In this document: positions 40,315-48,550 of the stretch, piece by piece
Layout: every line of letters starts with the position of its first letter
How positions within the stretch are numbered: position 1 is the first letter of the stretch
DNA from: Mycolicibacterium neoaurum
GTDB taxonomy: Bacteria > Actinomycetota > Actinomycetes > Mycobacteriales > Mycobacteriaceae
Reading direction: 5' to 3'
DNA length: 64,000 nt
Assembly (NCBI RefSeq): GCF_036946495.1
Contig: NZ_JAQIIX010000002.1
Coordinates: 2,666,001-2,730,000, forward strand
Made by a program: the position numbers and the translations under genes
Notes under the pieces: model-generated
What the model was told of the DNA's origin: nothing
Databases searched by the model: none
Seen by the model: only the letters and a program-made list of their open reading frames with translations

Positions 40315-41414
40315 CCGGCGGGCGCGATGTCGCCGTGACCGCACGGGTCGGCGTCGCGCTGGGGATCGCGGTGGCGGTGTGCTTCGTAACGGGACTGCTC
40401 AGCCACGCCATTGCGCACCCACAGCCCTGGTTCGGCTGGCCGACGGCCCCGGTGTGGTTGTACCGATTCACCCAGGGATCTCATGTCGCCAGTGGTATCG
40501 CGGCGATCCCGCTCGTGGTGGTCAAGCTGTGGTCGGTGTGGCCCAAGCTGTTCCAGCGACGCCGCGGACGTGGCGGAGCCGGCGTGCTGGTGCGATTGCT
40601 GGAGCGCGGATCCATCCTGGTGCTCGTCGCGGCCATCCTGTTCGAGCTGAGCACCGGGCTGCTGAACATCGCGCAGTGGTACGTCTTCGGGTTCTATTTC
40701 CCGCCGGTGCATTACGCGATGGCGTATGTCGCTGCGGGTGCGGTGCTGGTGCACCTCGCGGTGAAGCTGCCCGTCATCCGCCAGGCACTGGGTGAGCCCG
40801 TCGACGCGTCCAGCCCCACCGGGCCGAGTCGGCGGACCGTGCTGCGCGCAACCTGGCTGGCCGTGGCGGTGGCCACCGTGGCTACCGTCGGTCAGACAGT
40901 CCCGCTGCTGCGGCGGGTCTCGGTGCTCGCGCCCCGTTCCGGTCAAGGGCCACAAGGGGTTCCGGTCAACCGAACCGCGCGTGCCGCGGGTGTGGTCACG
41001 GCCGCCTCGGCCGTCGACTACCGGTTGACCGTGGTCGACGGTTCGCGCACAAGGGCCTTCGCCATCGACGAGTTGCGGGCCATGCCCCAGACGACCCAGC
41101 ACCTGCCCATCGCCTGTGTGGAGGGATGGAGTGCTGGTGCGCAGTGGAGCGGTGTGGTCCTTGCCGAACTGCTGGCCGCCGTCGGTGCGGACACCGACTC
41201 CGATGTTCGGATGGTGTCGCTGGAGCCCCCGGGGCCGTACTCGCGGACTGTGCTGCCGGCTCGGCACGTGCGCGACACCCGGACGCTCATCGCCCTCCAG
41301 GTCAACGGCGAAACGCTGAACCTCGACCACGGCTACCCGTGCCGCCTGATCGCGGCGAGCAGACCCGGAGTGCTGCAGACCAAATGGTTGTCGCGTATCG
41401 AGGTGCTGCGATGA
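40311..41414 (+). CDS. Cytochrome b-like membrane domain fused to a sulfite-oxidase-type Mo domain
   Basis: A 367-aa protein. Residues about 10-155 contain four helices with His residues suited to heme b (GLLSHAIAH, QGSHVASG, FPPVHYAMAYVAA, VLVHLAVKL). A twin-arginine sequence SRRTVLRATWLAVAVA (173-188) follows internally. The C-terminal domain resembles YedY/sulfite oxidase, with the Mo-pterin cysteine Cys269 in LPIACVEGWSAGAQWSG. It thus looks like MsrQ and MsrP joined in one chain. GTG start at 40311. Coupled to the methyltransferase and the membrane gene after it. Confidence 0.8.
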   Translation: MTGGRDVAVTARVGVALGIAVAVCFVTGLLSHAIAHPQPWFGWPTAPVWLYRFTQGSHVASGIAAIPLVVVKLWSVWPKLFQRRRGRGGAGVLVRLLERGSILVLVAAILFELSTGLLNIAQWYVFGFYFPPVHYAMAYVAAGAVLVHLAVKLPVIRQALGEPVDASSPTGPSRRTVLRATWLAVAVATVATVGQTVPLLRRVSVLAPRSGQGPQGVPVNRTARAAGVVTAASAVDYRLTVVDGSRTRAFAIDELRAMPQTTQHLPIACVEGWSAGAQWSGVVLAELLAAVGADTDSDVRMVSLEPPGPYSRTVLPARHVRDTRTLIALQVNGETLNLDHGYPCRLIAASRPGVLQTKWLSRIEVLR

Positions 41415-41875
41415 CGCTCGTCCGCGTCACCCTTGCCCTGGCCGGTGTCGTCCTGGCGGGATACGGGATCGTGCTGTTGTCCGACAACCCGCCGGCAGTT
41501 CTCTCCCGCATCCTCATCTGGGCGGTGGTGGGCGTGGCCGTCCACGATCTGGTGTTCGCGCCGCTTTGCGCAGCGGCCGGCTGGGCCGGCCGTCGGGTGC
41601 TCCCGCCGGCATGGCGGTCACCCGTCGCGGTGGCCGGTCTGTGCAGTGTGGTGCTGGCGTTGTTGGCGATCCCGGTGTACGACCGGCCGGGTCTACGGCC
41701 GGACAATCCGAGCGTGCTCGACCGCAACTATCCGCTCGGGCTGTGGTTGGCGTTGGCGGTGGTGTGGTTGTGCGTCCCGGTGTATCACCTATTGCGGCGA
41801 CTACCAGTTCGTGAAGATCAGGTGGTTGATCGCCAGCGCACCGATGATGTTGAGCCCCAACCACCATCGGTGTGA
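41411..41875 (+). CDS. Four-helix membrane protein
   Basis: A 154-aa membrane protein: LVRVTLALAGVVLAGYGIVL, ILIWAVVGVAVHDLVFAPL, PVAVAGLCSVVLALLAIPV and LGLWLALAVVWLCVPVYHL. It overlaps the molybdopterin gene (ATGA), so it belongs to that transcript and may be a subunit or anchor. The last 75 bases overlap the convergent membrane protein gene. Function unknown. Confidence 0.65.
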   Translation: MTLVRVTLALAGVVLAGYGIVLLSDNPPAVLSRILIWAVVGVAVHDLVFAPLCAAAGWAGRRVLPPAWRSPVAVAGLCSVVLALLAIPVYDRPGLRPDNPSVLDRNYPLGLWLALAVVWLCVPVYHLLRRLPVREDQVVDRQRTDDVEPQPPSV

Positions 41876-43156
41876 GCGGACCGGAAGCAGTGCGGCCGCC
41901 GCGGTCAACCACACCGTGAACGGCAGCCAGATGCGTTCGGTCTCGGCCTTGCTCAGCATGCTCAGGTCGGCCAGCACGATGGACAACAGCGCGCCGGTCA
42001 GCAGCACGTGTATCCCCGAGCGGCTGCGCAATGCCTTGATGTCGAGGACCCGGCCGAGGCCCGCCACGCTGCCCAACCCGATGGCGCAGATCGTGGAGGC
42101 GAAGTTCGCCCAGCCCCAGTACTGGAAGGGCCGGTCGTTGGCGATGCCTTGCCAGTACCGCTCCTGGACCAGGACATAGCCGTCGAACCACCAGAACCCG
42201 GTGGCATAGAAGACCGCGACCACCGCCAGCGCGGCGAGCACGGCCGCTCCCAGGCTGCGCAGCGCCGCCCGCACGGTGGGCGCGGTGATCAGTACCGCGA
42301 CGGCGGGCACCGCCATCAACCCCAGTCCGTAGTTGAGGAAGATGCCCCAGCCCAGCAGCAATCCCGCCGCGGCCGCCGTCGGCACCGGCCACCGCGCGGT
42401 CCCGTGCACGGCCAGCGCCAGCAGGGTGATACCCCAGGCCGCGACCCCGGCGAAGTACCCGTCGGCCGATACCGCGATCCAGATCGCCGTCGGCGCCACC
42501 GCGACGAACGGCGCGGCCCGGCGGGCGATCGATTCGTCGGCGACGGCACGCAGGGCGATCAGGATGGCCGCCGCAGCACTGGATCCGACCAGTAGGCAGA
42601 GGATCCCGGCCCAGGCGCCGCCACCCAAACCGATGCGGTCCAACCAGACGAAGGTCAGCAGCGCCCCGGGGGGATGGCCGGAGACGTGGGTGATCCACGA
42701 ATCTGGTTGATAATCGAGGATTCTGGATGAAAAGGTGCGCAGCGCCTCGGGTATGTCGGTGATGCTCGGCACCTGGCGCAGGTACTCGTGGCGTGCGGTC
42801 AGGCGCCCGGCGAAGCCGCGCTCCCAGCCGTCGATCATGGCCAGCGAGAATGCCCACAGCGCCGAGGTGCCCCACGCCGTGGCCACCAGCGCCCGCCAGG
42901 GCAGGCGTGCGGCCACCGTCGGGCCCCACAGCACCGCGGCGGCACCGATCAGCACGGCGCTGATGGAACCCCACCCGACGTGCGGATCCCACCATCCGAA
43001 GATCGGCGCGGTCTGCGCGAAATCGCGGATCCGCTGGGGTGTGCTGTTGATCAGCGGCGTGATGGTGCCGAGATCGAGGTGCGGGACCACGAAGGCCGCG
43101 ACCAGCACGATCACTCCGATGGTCAACGCCACGAGTTCGCGTCGGCCGATGCGCAT
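41801..43156 (-). CDS. Large integral membrane protein (Rv0541c-like)
   Basis: A 451-aa membrane protein with about eleven helices. N-terminal VALTIGVIVLVAAFVVPHLD is followed by an outside loop, and later hydrophobic helices dominate. The loop DSWITHVSGHPPGALLTFVW and the polytopic layout resemble GT-C-type glycosyltransferases, but no DxD/DE pair is clear enough to claim activity. ATG at 43156. It is the ortholog in place of Rv0541c. Possible role in lipid-linked sugar transfer, with the GT2 gene nearby. Confidence 0.7.
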   Translation of the reverse strand: MRIGRRELVALTIGVIVLVAAFVVPHLDLGTITPLINSTPQRIRDFAQTAPIFGWWDPHVGWGSISAVLIGAAAVLWGPTVAARLPWRALVATAWGTSALWAFSLAMIDGWERGFAGRLTARHEYLRQVPSITDIPEALRTFSSRILDYQPDSWITHVSGHPPGALLTFVWLDRIGLGGGAWAGILCLLVGSSAAAAILIALRAVADESIARRAAPFVAVAPTAIWIAVSADGYFAGVAAWGITLLALAVHGTARWPVPTAAAAGLLLGWGIFLNYGLGLMAVPAVAVLITAPTVRAALRSLGAAVLAALAVVAVFYATGFWWFDGYVLVQERYWQGIANDRPFQYWGWANFASTICAIGLGSVAGLGRVLDIKALRSRSGIHVLLTGALLSIVLADLSMLSKAETERIWLPFTVWLTAAAALLPVRSHRWWLGLNIIGALAINHLIFTNW

Positions 43157-43204
43157 GACTCCACACTATGGGCGCCGCGACGGGACCCGGTGCCGAACAA
43201 ACTT

Positions 43205-43220
43205 GACACGTGTCCATAAT
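43205..43220 (+). promoter_or_regulatory. Palindrome and -10 before the nitronate monooxygenase gene
   Basis: GACACGTGTC (43205-43214) is a perfect 10-bp palindrome, followed at once by CATAAT (43215-43220), a good -10 element. Transcription would start near 43227, which is the A of the ATG, so the mRNA may be leaderless. A dimeric regulator at the palindrome would block polymerase. Confidence 0.45.
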
Positions 43221-43226
43221 GAGCGG

Positions 43227-44366
43227 ATGGCACCCACATCCACGTCGGACTTCTGCGCCGCCTACGGCATCGACTTTCCGCTGTTCGCCTTCAGTCACTG
43301 CCGCGATGTCGTCGCGGCGGTCTCCAATGCCGGCGGGTTCGGCGTACTCGGTGGTGCGGCGTACTCACCCGAGCGGCTGGACCAGGAACTGACCTGGATC
43401 GACCAGCACGTCAATGGCAAGCCCTACGGCATCGACATCATCGTGCCCGCCAAGTTCGAGGGCAAAGGCGAGACGTTGTCCACCGCCGATCTGGCCTCGC
43501 GGATCCCGGAGAGTTACCGCGACTACGTCAACAAGCTGCTGGCCGACCACGGCATCGAGCCCGATACCCGGGTGCGCACCGGCAAGCCCGTGCTGTCCGG
43601 CGGCAACGGCGAGGAGCTGCTCGAGGTGGCGATGAGCCATCCGATCAAGATGATGGCCAACGCCCTCGGGGTGCCGCCGGACTACATGATCGAGGCGGGC
43701 CGTGAGCGCGGGATCCCGGTCGCCGCGCTGGTGGGTGCCAAGGAGCACGCCGTCAAACAGGCCGCCGCCGGGGTGGACCTGATCGTGGCCCAGGGCACCG
43801 AGGCAGGTGGGCACTGTGGCGAGGTGAGCACGCTGGTCGTCGTGCCCGAGGTGCTCGACGCCTTGGCCGAGATCGGCAGTTCGACTCCGGTGCTGGCCGC
43901 GGGCGGCATCGTCACCGGCAGGCAGATGGCCGCGGCCGTCGCGCTGGGCGCGGTCGGCGCGTGGACCGGTTCGGTATGGCTGACCACCGAGGAAGCCGAG
44001 ACCGAGCCGCACACCGTCACCAAGATGCTGGCCGCGAGCTCGCGCGACACCGTCCGCTCGGCCGGTCGGACCGGTAAGCCCTCGCGACAGCTGCGGTCGG
44101 ACTGGACCGACGCCTGGGCGCCCAACCCGGGTGGACAGCAGCCGCTGCCACTACCGCTGCAGAACATGCTCTCCGAGCCGGTCCTGCGGCGCATCGACGC
44201 CCTGGCCGATCAGGGGCACGAGGGCGCGCGGGCGCTGTCGACGTATTTCGTCGGCCAGGGCGTGGGACTGATGACCAAGGTCAAGCCCGCCCGCGATGTG
44301 GTGCTGGAGTTCATCGAGGATTATCTGGCCGCCACCGAACGGCTCAGCGGCTCGCTGCCCGACTGA
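43227..44366 (+). CDS. Nitronate monooxygenase / 2-nitropropane dioxygenase-family protein
   Basis: FMN-dependent TIM-barrel oxidoreductase (379 aa). Segments AVSNAGGFGVLGGAAYSPE, GIPVAALVGAKEHAVKQAAAGVD, IVAQGTEAGGHCGE and PVLAAGGIVTGRQMAAAVALGA are diagnostic; the His in EAGGHCG is the usual catalytic region. It may detoxify nitronates such as propionate-3-nitronate. ATG at 43227 fits a leaderless message from the CATAAT box. It is divergent from the 41801-43156 gene. Confidence 0.85.
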   Translation: MAPTSTSDFCAAYGIDFPLFAFSHCRDVVAAVSNAGGFGVLGGAAYSPERLDQELTWIDQHVNGKPYGIDIIVPAKFEGKGETLSTADLASRIPESYRDYVNKLLADHGIEPDTRVRTGKPVLSGGNGEELLEVAMSHPIKMMANALGVPPDYMIEAGRERGIPVAALVGAKEHAVKQAAAGVDLIVAQGTEAGGHCGEVSTLVVVPEVLDALAEIGSSTPVLAAGGIVTGRQMAAAVALGAVGAWTGSVWLTTEEAETEPHTVTKMLAASSRDTVRSAGRTGKPSRQLRSDWTDAWAPNPGGQQPLPLPLQNMLSEPVLRRIDALADQGHEGARALSTYFVGQGVGLMTKVKPARDVVLEFIEDYLAATERLSGSLPD

Positions 44367-44392
44367 CGGCGGCGCCGGGCAATAATCGAGGC

Positions 44393-45229
44393 GTGCCGAC
44401 AACCGAGATCGTTCTGCTGGTGGTCGTCGCAGTGCTCGGTGCGGCGCTGATCACCTTCCTGGTGCTCTTCCTGGTGACCCGCCGTCGTCTCGGCAGGACG
44501 CGCGCGCAGCTGGCCGAACTGCTGGCCGAGCAGGAGGGGCGGCGCCGCCGCCGGCGTCGCGGGGTGGCGCCGATGGCCATCAAGACCGTGTTCCAGACCG
44601 CGGACATGATCATCACCAAGGGGCTGGGCGCGACGGTGCGCAACTCGATCGAGGACCTGGCCGGCTGGGCGCGCGTGGAACGCCCGGATCTGGCCCGCCT
44701 CACCGCCGACGGCCGGGTCGTCATCGTCTTCTCCGATATCGAAGGTTCCACCGAGGCCAACGCCGCGATGGGGGACCGGGCCTGGGTCCGGCTGCTCGGC
44801 AAGCACAACAAGCTGGTCGAATCGCGGGTCGCCAAGCACGGCGGACATGTCGTGAAGAATCAGGGTGACGGTTTCATGATCGCCTTCGCCGATCCGGAGA
44901 ACGCGGTGCGGTGCGCCGCCGAGGTGCAGGAGGCGCTGGCCGACACGTCGCGCTGGGAGTCCATCCGGGTGCGGATCGGCGTGCACATGGGCACCTCGGT
45001 GCGGCGCGGCGACGACCTGTTCGGACTCGACGTGGCGATGGCGGCCCGGGTCGCCGGTCAGGCCGGCGGCGGGGAGATCCTGCTCAGCGAGCCGGTGGCC
45101 GCCGCGGTCGGCGATCTCGACGACATCGCACTCGGGTCACCGCGGGAGACCGAACTCAAGGGGCTGCGCGGGACGCACTCGCTGTATCCGCTGCTTCCGT
45201 TGGCCGAGTTGCCGGCTTCGCCGCTTTGA
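44393..45229 (+). CDS. Membrane-anchored class III nucleotidyl cyclase-like protein
   Basis: A 278-aa protein with one N-terminal helix (EIVLLVVVAVLGAALITFLV), a basic linker, and a class III cyclase domain (about 105-260). Metal-binding Asp115 (FSDIEGST) and Asp159 (NQGDGF) and the adenine-selecting Lys155 are present. The transition-state Asn is replaced: GLDVAMAARV has Ala215 where VNxAAR is usual, while Arg219 is kept. It may therefore be weakly active or inactive. GTG start at 44393. The last 74 bases overlap the convergent cutinase gene. Confidence 0.83.
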   Translation: MPTTEIVLLVVVAVLGAALITFLVLFLVTRRRLGRTRAQLAELLAEQEGRRRRRRRGVAPMAIKTVFQTADMIITKGLGATVRNSIEDLAGWARVERPDLARLTADGRVVIVFSDIEGSTEANAAMGDRAWVRLLGKHNKLVESRVAKHGGHVVKNQGDGFMIAFADPENAVRCAAEVQEALADTSRWESIRVRIGVHMGTSVRRGDDLFGLDVAMAARVAGQAGGGEILLSEPVAAAVGDLDDIALGSPRETELKGLRGTHSLYPLLPLAELPASPL

Positions 45230-45872
45230 CCAGCTTGGCTGTCCATTCGGCGCCCAGCTTGACCAGGCCCGACTCCGGATACTGGACGTGGGCGTCCCAG
45301 TCCCTGCCCAGTGAGCAGACCGGATCGGCCGGCGCGCACAGATCGGCCGTGCGGGCGCCGAAGATCGTGCTCATGCGGGTCAGCGGATTGCCGATACGTG
45401 CCGACGGGTTGCCGAACACCACGATCGAGGTGATGTGCGGGGCGGCGGCCGCGGGCAGCGGCGCGGTATATCCCAGTCCGGCGATCGGGGCGGTCGCCAC
45501 GACGTCGACCACGGCGGCACCCTGGGAGTAGCCGCCCAGCACGATCTTGGTGTCCGGGCATTGCGCGACGATGGTCTGGACCCGCTTGCTCATATCGTTG
45601 GCACCCACCGCGGCCTTCATGAAGTCCCAGCTGGCGGGGTATTTCACGGCGTATGTGGTGATGGTCTTGCCCTTGAGCATGGGGCGCAGCGATTCGACGA
45701 ACGCCTTGCCGACCTTGCCGATACCGGCCGGTTCGTCGGTGCCGCGGGCGAACACCACTTCGACGTCGGAGCATTCAGGGGCGGCCGATGCGGTCGCGGC
45801 GGTGGCCGGACCGAGCAGCAGCGTGAGCGCCAGTCCGGCGGTGGCGAGCATGGTCGGTAGTCGCGCGGCCAT
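45156..45872 (-). CDS. Secreted cutinase-family hydrolase
   Basis: A 238-aa exported serine esterase. The signal peptide (about 1-30, LALTLLLGPATAATASA) is followed by the mature ECSDVEVVFARGTDEP. The catalytic triad is visible: Ser116 in VLGGYSQGAAVV, Asp183 in CAPADPVC and His195 in DAHVQY, with four Cys suited to two disulfides. Family members hydrolyse lipid esters or act as phospholipases. The C-terminal Ala/Pro/Thr-rich tail (about 215-238) overlaps the cyclase gene on the other strand. Confidence 0.9.
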   Translation of the reverse strand: MAARLPTMLATAGLALTLLLGPATAATASAAPECSDVEVVFARGTDEPAGIGKVGKAFVESLRPMLKGKTITTYAVKYPASWDFMKAAVGANDMSKRVQTIVAQCPDTKIVLGGYSQGAAVVDVVATAPIAGLGYTAPLPAAAAPHITSIVVFGNPSARIGNPLTRMSTIFGARTADLCAPADPVCSLGRDWDAHVQYPESGLVKLGAEWTAKLVKAAKPATRPTEAADTASASRAAP

Positions 45873-46043
45873 TTCTCTCCTCGGGGTGGCGCCGGCCCTC
45901 TACCGGCACCTCATGAGTTCCCATTATTCACAAAAATCACTCTATTAACATCCGTGACAGTTATTTGTGGGCACCGACACGCACATTGGCGGTGGTTCAG
46001 GACACACTTCCGAGGGCCTCGGCGAGGGCAGCTCCGGCGCGGA
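45873..46043 (-). promoter_or_regulatory. Intergenic stretch with AT-rich probable cutinase promoter
   Basis: 171 bases between the cutinase start and the PhoU-like stop. The part at about 45918-45972 is unusually AT-rich for this window (ATTATTCACAAAAATCACTC on the plus strand). It is the obvious place for the cutinase promoter. No gene or strong inverted repeat was seen. Confidence 0.4.
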
Positions 46044-46685
46044 TCAGTGCAGCGAAGGATCGGCCTGCGGCGTCTCGCCGCGGGCCTGGAAGATCACCTT
46101 GCGCGCGATCTCGACGGCATTGTCGGCGAACCGCTCGTAGAACCGTCCGAGCAAGGCGACATCGGAGGCGGCCTGCACACCGTGGGGCCACCGATCGGTC
46201 AGGACGGTGGTGAGCAGCTCGCGGTGCAGGTCGTTCATCACAGCGTCGTCACGCAGCAGACGTTCGGCCTCTGCTGCGTCATCACCGAGCACGGCGCGAT
46301 GGGCGGTTTCGGCCAGGGCGACGGCCTGCCTGCCCATCTGGGCGAACAGATCGCGAGCCGATTCCGGGGCGGGACCTGTTTTGGCGATGTTGGCCGCCAG
46401 CGCACCCATCCTGTCGGCGTTCGCGGCGATGGAAAATGCCGACATCACCACGCGCAGGTCGTGCGCCACGGGTGCATGCAGAGCCAGCAGGGTAAACGCG
46501 CTCCTGTCGATGCGCCTGTTCAACTGGTCGAGCCGGTGCAGGGTGGCGCGCACCCGCGGCGCGGCCTCGATGTCGGCGTCGACCACCGCCGCCGTGGCAT
46601 CGGCGGCGGTGACAGCGGCCAGCGCGCACATCTGTCCCAGATCGGCTGTCAGCCGATCGATCTGGGCGATGAATGCGGTACGCAT
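46044..46685 (-). CDS. PhoU-family phosphate regulator
   Basis: PhoU/PhoY-like protein (213 aa) made of two helical bundles. The metal-binding-type runs are DADIEAAPRVRATLHRLDQL and the conserved LGRFYERFADNAVEIARKVIF near the C-terminus, seen in mycobacterial PhoY1/PhoY2. PhoU proteins restrain SenX3-RegX3 signalling through the Pst transporter. ATG at 46685; a GTG seven codons upstream is possible. No Pst genes are adjacent. Confidence 0.85.
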   Translation of the reverse strand: MRTAFIAQIDRLTADLGQMCALAAVTAADATAAVVDADIEAAPRVRATLHRLDQLNRRIDRSAFTLLALHAPVAHDLRVVMSAFSIAANADRMGALAANIAKTGPAPESARDLFAQMGRQAVALAETAHRAVLGDDAAEAERLLRDDAVMNDLHRELLTTVLTDRWPHGVQAASDVALLGRFYERFADNAVEIARKVIFQARGETPQADPSLH

Positions 46686-46729
46686 GATCGGCCGGACTAC
46701 CCACAATCGAGGGCTGCCAAACTGGCCAG

Positions 46730-47386
46730 ATGTCGGTTTTGCGTGTCGCTGCCCCGATCGGGCTGGCCTTCCTGCCGTTGGGGGCGGCGCTGGGATTCCT
46801 GGTGGTGCACGCCGGACTGGCGTGGTGGTGGGCCCCGGTCTTCGCCGCGGTGATCTATGCCGGCTCGCTGGAATTCCTGATGGTGGGCCTGGCCGCCACC
46901 GCGGCGCCGGTGGCCGTGGTGGCGTTGACGACGTTGATCGTCAACTCGCGGCACGTGTTCTATGCGCTGTCTTTCCCGCTACACCGGGTACGCGGTGTAG
47001 CGGGCAAGGCGTACAGCACCTACGTGCTCTCCGACGAGGCGTTCGCCGTCGCGGTCAGCCCGGCGGCCGCGACCTGGACCTCCCGGCAGATCCTCGGCAT
47101 GCAGTGCGGATTGCACCTCACCTGGACCCTGTCGGCGGGCCTCGGTGGTCTGCTCGGGTCGGCGTTGCCGATCGAACGCCTCAGCGGGCTCGAGTTCGCG
47201 CTGACCGCGCTGTTCATCGTGCTGGCCATCGAGGCGTATCGGCAGCATCCGGACCGCGGGACTGCGCTGGCCGCGACGGTCTGTGCGGTCGGTGCCTGGC
47301 TGCTGGCACCACAGCAGATGCTGCTGTGGGCGTTCGCCGCATTCACCGTCCTGCTGGTGGTGCGAATGAGGGTGACCCGTGCCTGA
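46730..47386 (+). CDS. azlC: AzlC-family amino-acid exporter subunit
   Basis: Large subunit (218 aa) of a branched-chain amino-acid efflux permease. The conserved part GAALGFLVVHAGLAWWWAPVFA and the segment IVNSRHVFYALSFPLHRV are typical for AzlC, with about seven hydrophobic helices. ATG at 46730, divergent from the PhoU-like gene by 44 bases. It overlaps azlD by eight bases, which indicates a coupled two-subunit transporter. Confidence 0.88.
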   Translation: MSVLRVAAPIGLAFLPLGAALGFLVVHAGLAWWWAPVFAAVIYAGSLEFLMVGLAATAAPVAVVALTTLIVNSRHVFYALSFPLHRVRGVAGKAYSTYVLSDEAFAVAVSPAAATWTSRQILGMQCGLHLTWTLSAGLGGLLGSALPIERLSGLEFALTALFIVLAIEAYRQHPDRGTALAATVCAVGAWLLAPQQMLLWAFAAFTVLLVVRMRVTRA

Positions 47387-47702
47387 CACCGGATACATCG
47401 CGCTGCTGGTCGGGGTGGCCGCGGCGCTCACCTGGGCACTGCGGGCATTGCCGTTCGCCGCACTGGCCCCCATGCGCCACAGCGCCGTGGTGCGGTATCT
47501 GAGCCTGCACATGCCGCTGGGGGTGATGGTGATGCTGGCCCTCTACACGGTGCGGGATGCCCCGGAAGCGACCGGGCGTCAACAGCTCTGGCTGTTGATC
47601 GCGATCCTGGTGACGGTGGGTCTGCAGCTGTGGCGGCGGCACGCGCTGCTGTCCATCTTCGCGGGCACCGTTATTTATGTGGCGCTGATGTCGCTGTCCT
47701 GA
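47379..47702 (+). CDS. azlD: AzlD-family exporter subunit
   Basis: Small subunit (107 aa) with three to four helices: IALLVGVAAALTWALRALPF, LSLHMPLGVMVMLALYTV and the C-terminal ALLSIFAGTVIYVALMSLS. AzlD partners AzlC in branched-chain amino-acid export. GTG start at 47379, within the azlC end. Confidence 0.85.
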   Translation: MPDTGYIALLVGVAAALTWALRALPFAALAPMRHSAVVRYLSLHMPLGVMVMLALYTVRDAPEATGRQQLWLLIAILVTVGLQLWRRHALLSIFAGTVIYVALMSLS

Positions 47703-47716
47703 CAGAGTGTGGCGCC

Positions 47717-48550
47717 GTGAGCATCCTGTTCTGTGGCATCGAATTGGCCCGGCGTATCGAAAATGCCGAGGCCGCACTGATGAACGACGCGGTGGCCGTC
47801 GCCGTACGACGCGGCGCCGACGGTTTCGCCATACCGGTGGCGGGCGGGGTCGCCACCTACGGCGAACCGGATGCACCCTTCAACAAGGTGGCCGGCCTGG
47901 GATTCGCGGGAATGCCTACCGACGCCGAACTGGGCGCGGTCGAGCAGGCCAACGGTGCGCGCGGCGCGTCCACCGTGGTCGAGCTGAGCAACCTGGCCGA
48001 TCCGGAGATCCTGGCGCTGCTCGCCGGTCGCGGTTACCGCCTGCTCGCTTTCGAGGATGTGCTCGGCATGACCGTCGATGTTGCGACACAACCGATTCCG
48101 GAGGGGATCGACATCCGGCCGGCCCGCGAGGACGAGATCGATGCCTGGGTGGACGTGATGGCCGACGGGTTCGCCCACCCCGACGGCGAGGGCGTGCCCA
48201 GCCCCGAAGAGTTTCCCAGGGACGTGATCGAGCGCGCCCAACGGGATTTCGCCGCCGCGGGCGTCGTCGCCTATGTGGCGGTGCGCGACGGGCAGATCGC
48301 CGGGGGTGGGAGCCTGCGCATCACCGACCGCGTGGCTCAGCTGACCGGGGCAGCGACCGCACCGGCGCACCGGCGCCGCGGAATCCAGAGCGCACTGCTG
48401 GCGGCCAGGCTGCGCGACGCGGCCGCCGCGGGTGCCGATATCGCGGTGGTCACCACTTCGCCGGGCTCGCGATCTCAGCAGAACGTGCAGCGCAGCGGTT
48501 TTCACCTGCTCTACACCAGGGCGATCCTGGTGCGTACGCCCGATCAGTAG
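47717..48550 (+). CDS. GNAT-family acetyltransferase
   Basis: A 277-aa protein. The C-terminal half (about 135-277) is a GNAT fold with DIRPAREDEIDAWVDVMADGF and the acetyl-CoA loop LTGAATAPAHRRRGIQSALL (consensus RxxGxG/A). The N-terminal half (ELARRIENAEAALMNDAVAVA) may be a degenerate second GNAT-like domain. GTG start at 47717. Substrate unknown. It lies just after azlD and converges with the PPOX gene. Confidence 0.78.
   Translation: MSILFCGIELARRIENAEAALMNDAVAVAVRRGADGFAIPVAGGVATYGEPDAPFNKVAGLGFAGMPTDAELGAVEQANGARGASTVVELSNLADPEILALLAGRGYRLLAFEDVLGMTVDVATQPIPEGIDIRPAREDEIDAWVDVMADGFAHPDGEGVPSPEEFPRDVIERAQRDFAAAGVVAYVAVRDGQIAGGGSLRITDRVAQLTGAATAPAHRRRGIQSALLAARLRDAAAAGADIAVVTTSPGSRSQQNVQRSGFHLLYTRAILVRTPDQ

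Noticed and set aside
43203..43220. TTGACA (43203) paired with CATAAT (43215) as a standard -35/-10 promoter
   Set aside because: The spacer would be six bases, far too short for a sigma-A type promoter. The TTGACA is better explained as part of the palindrome.
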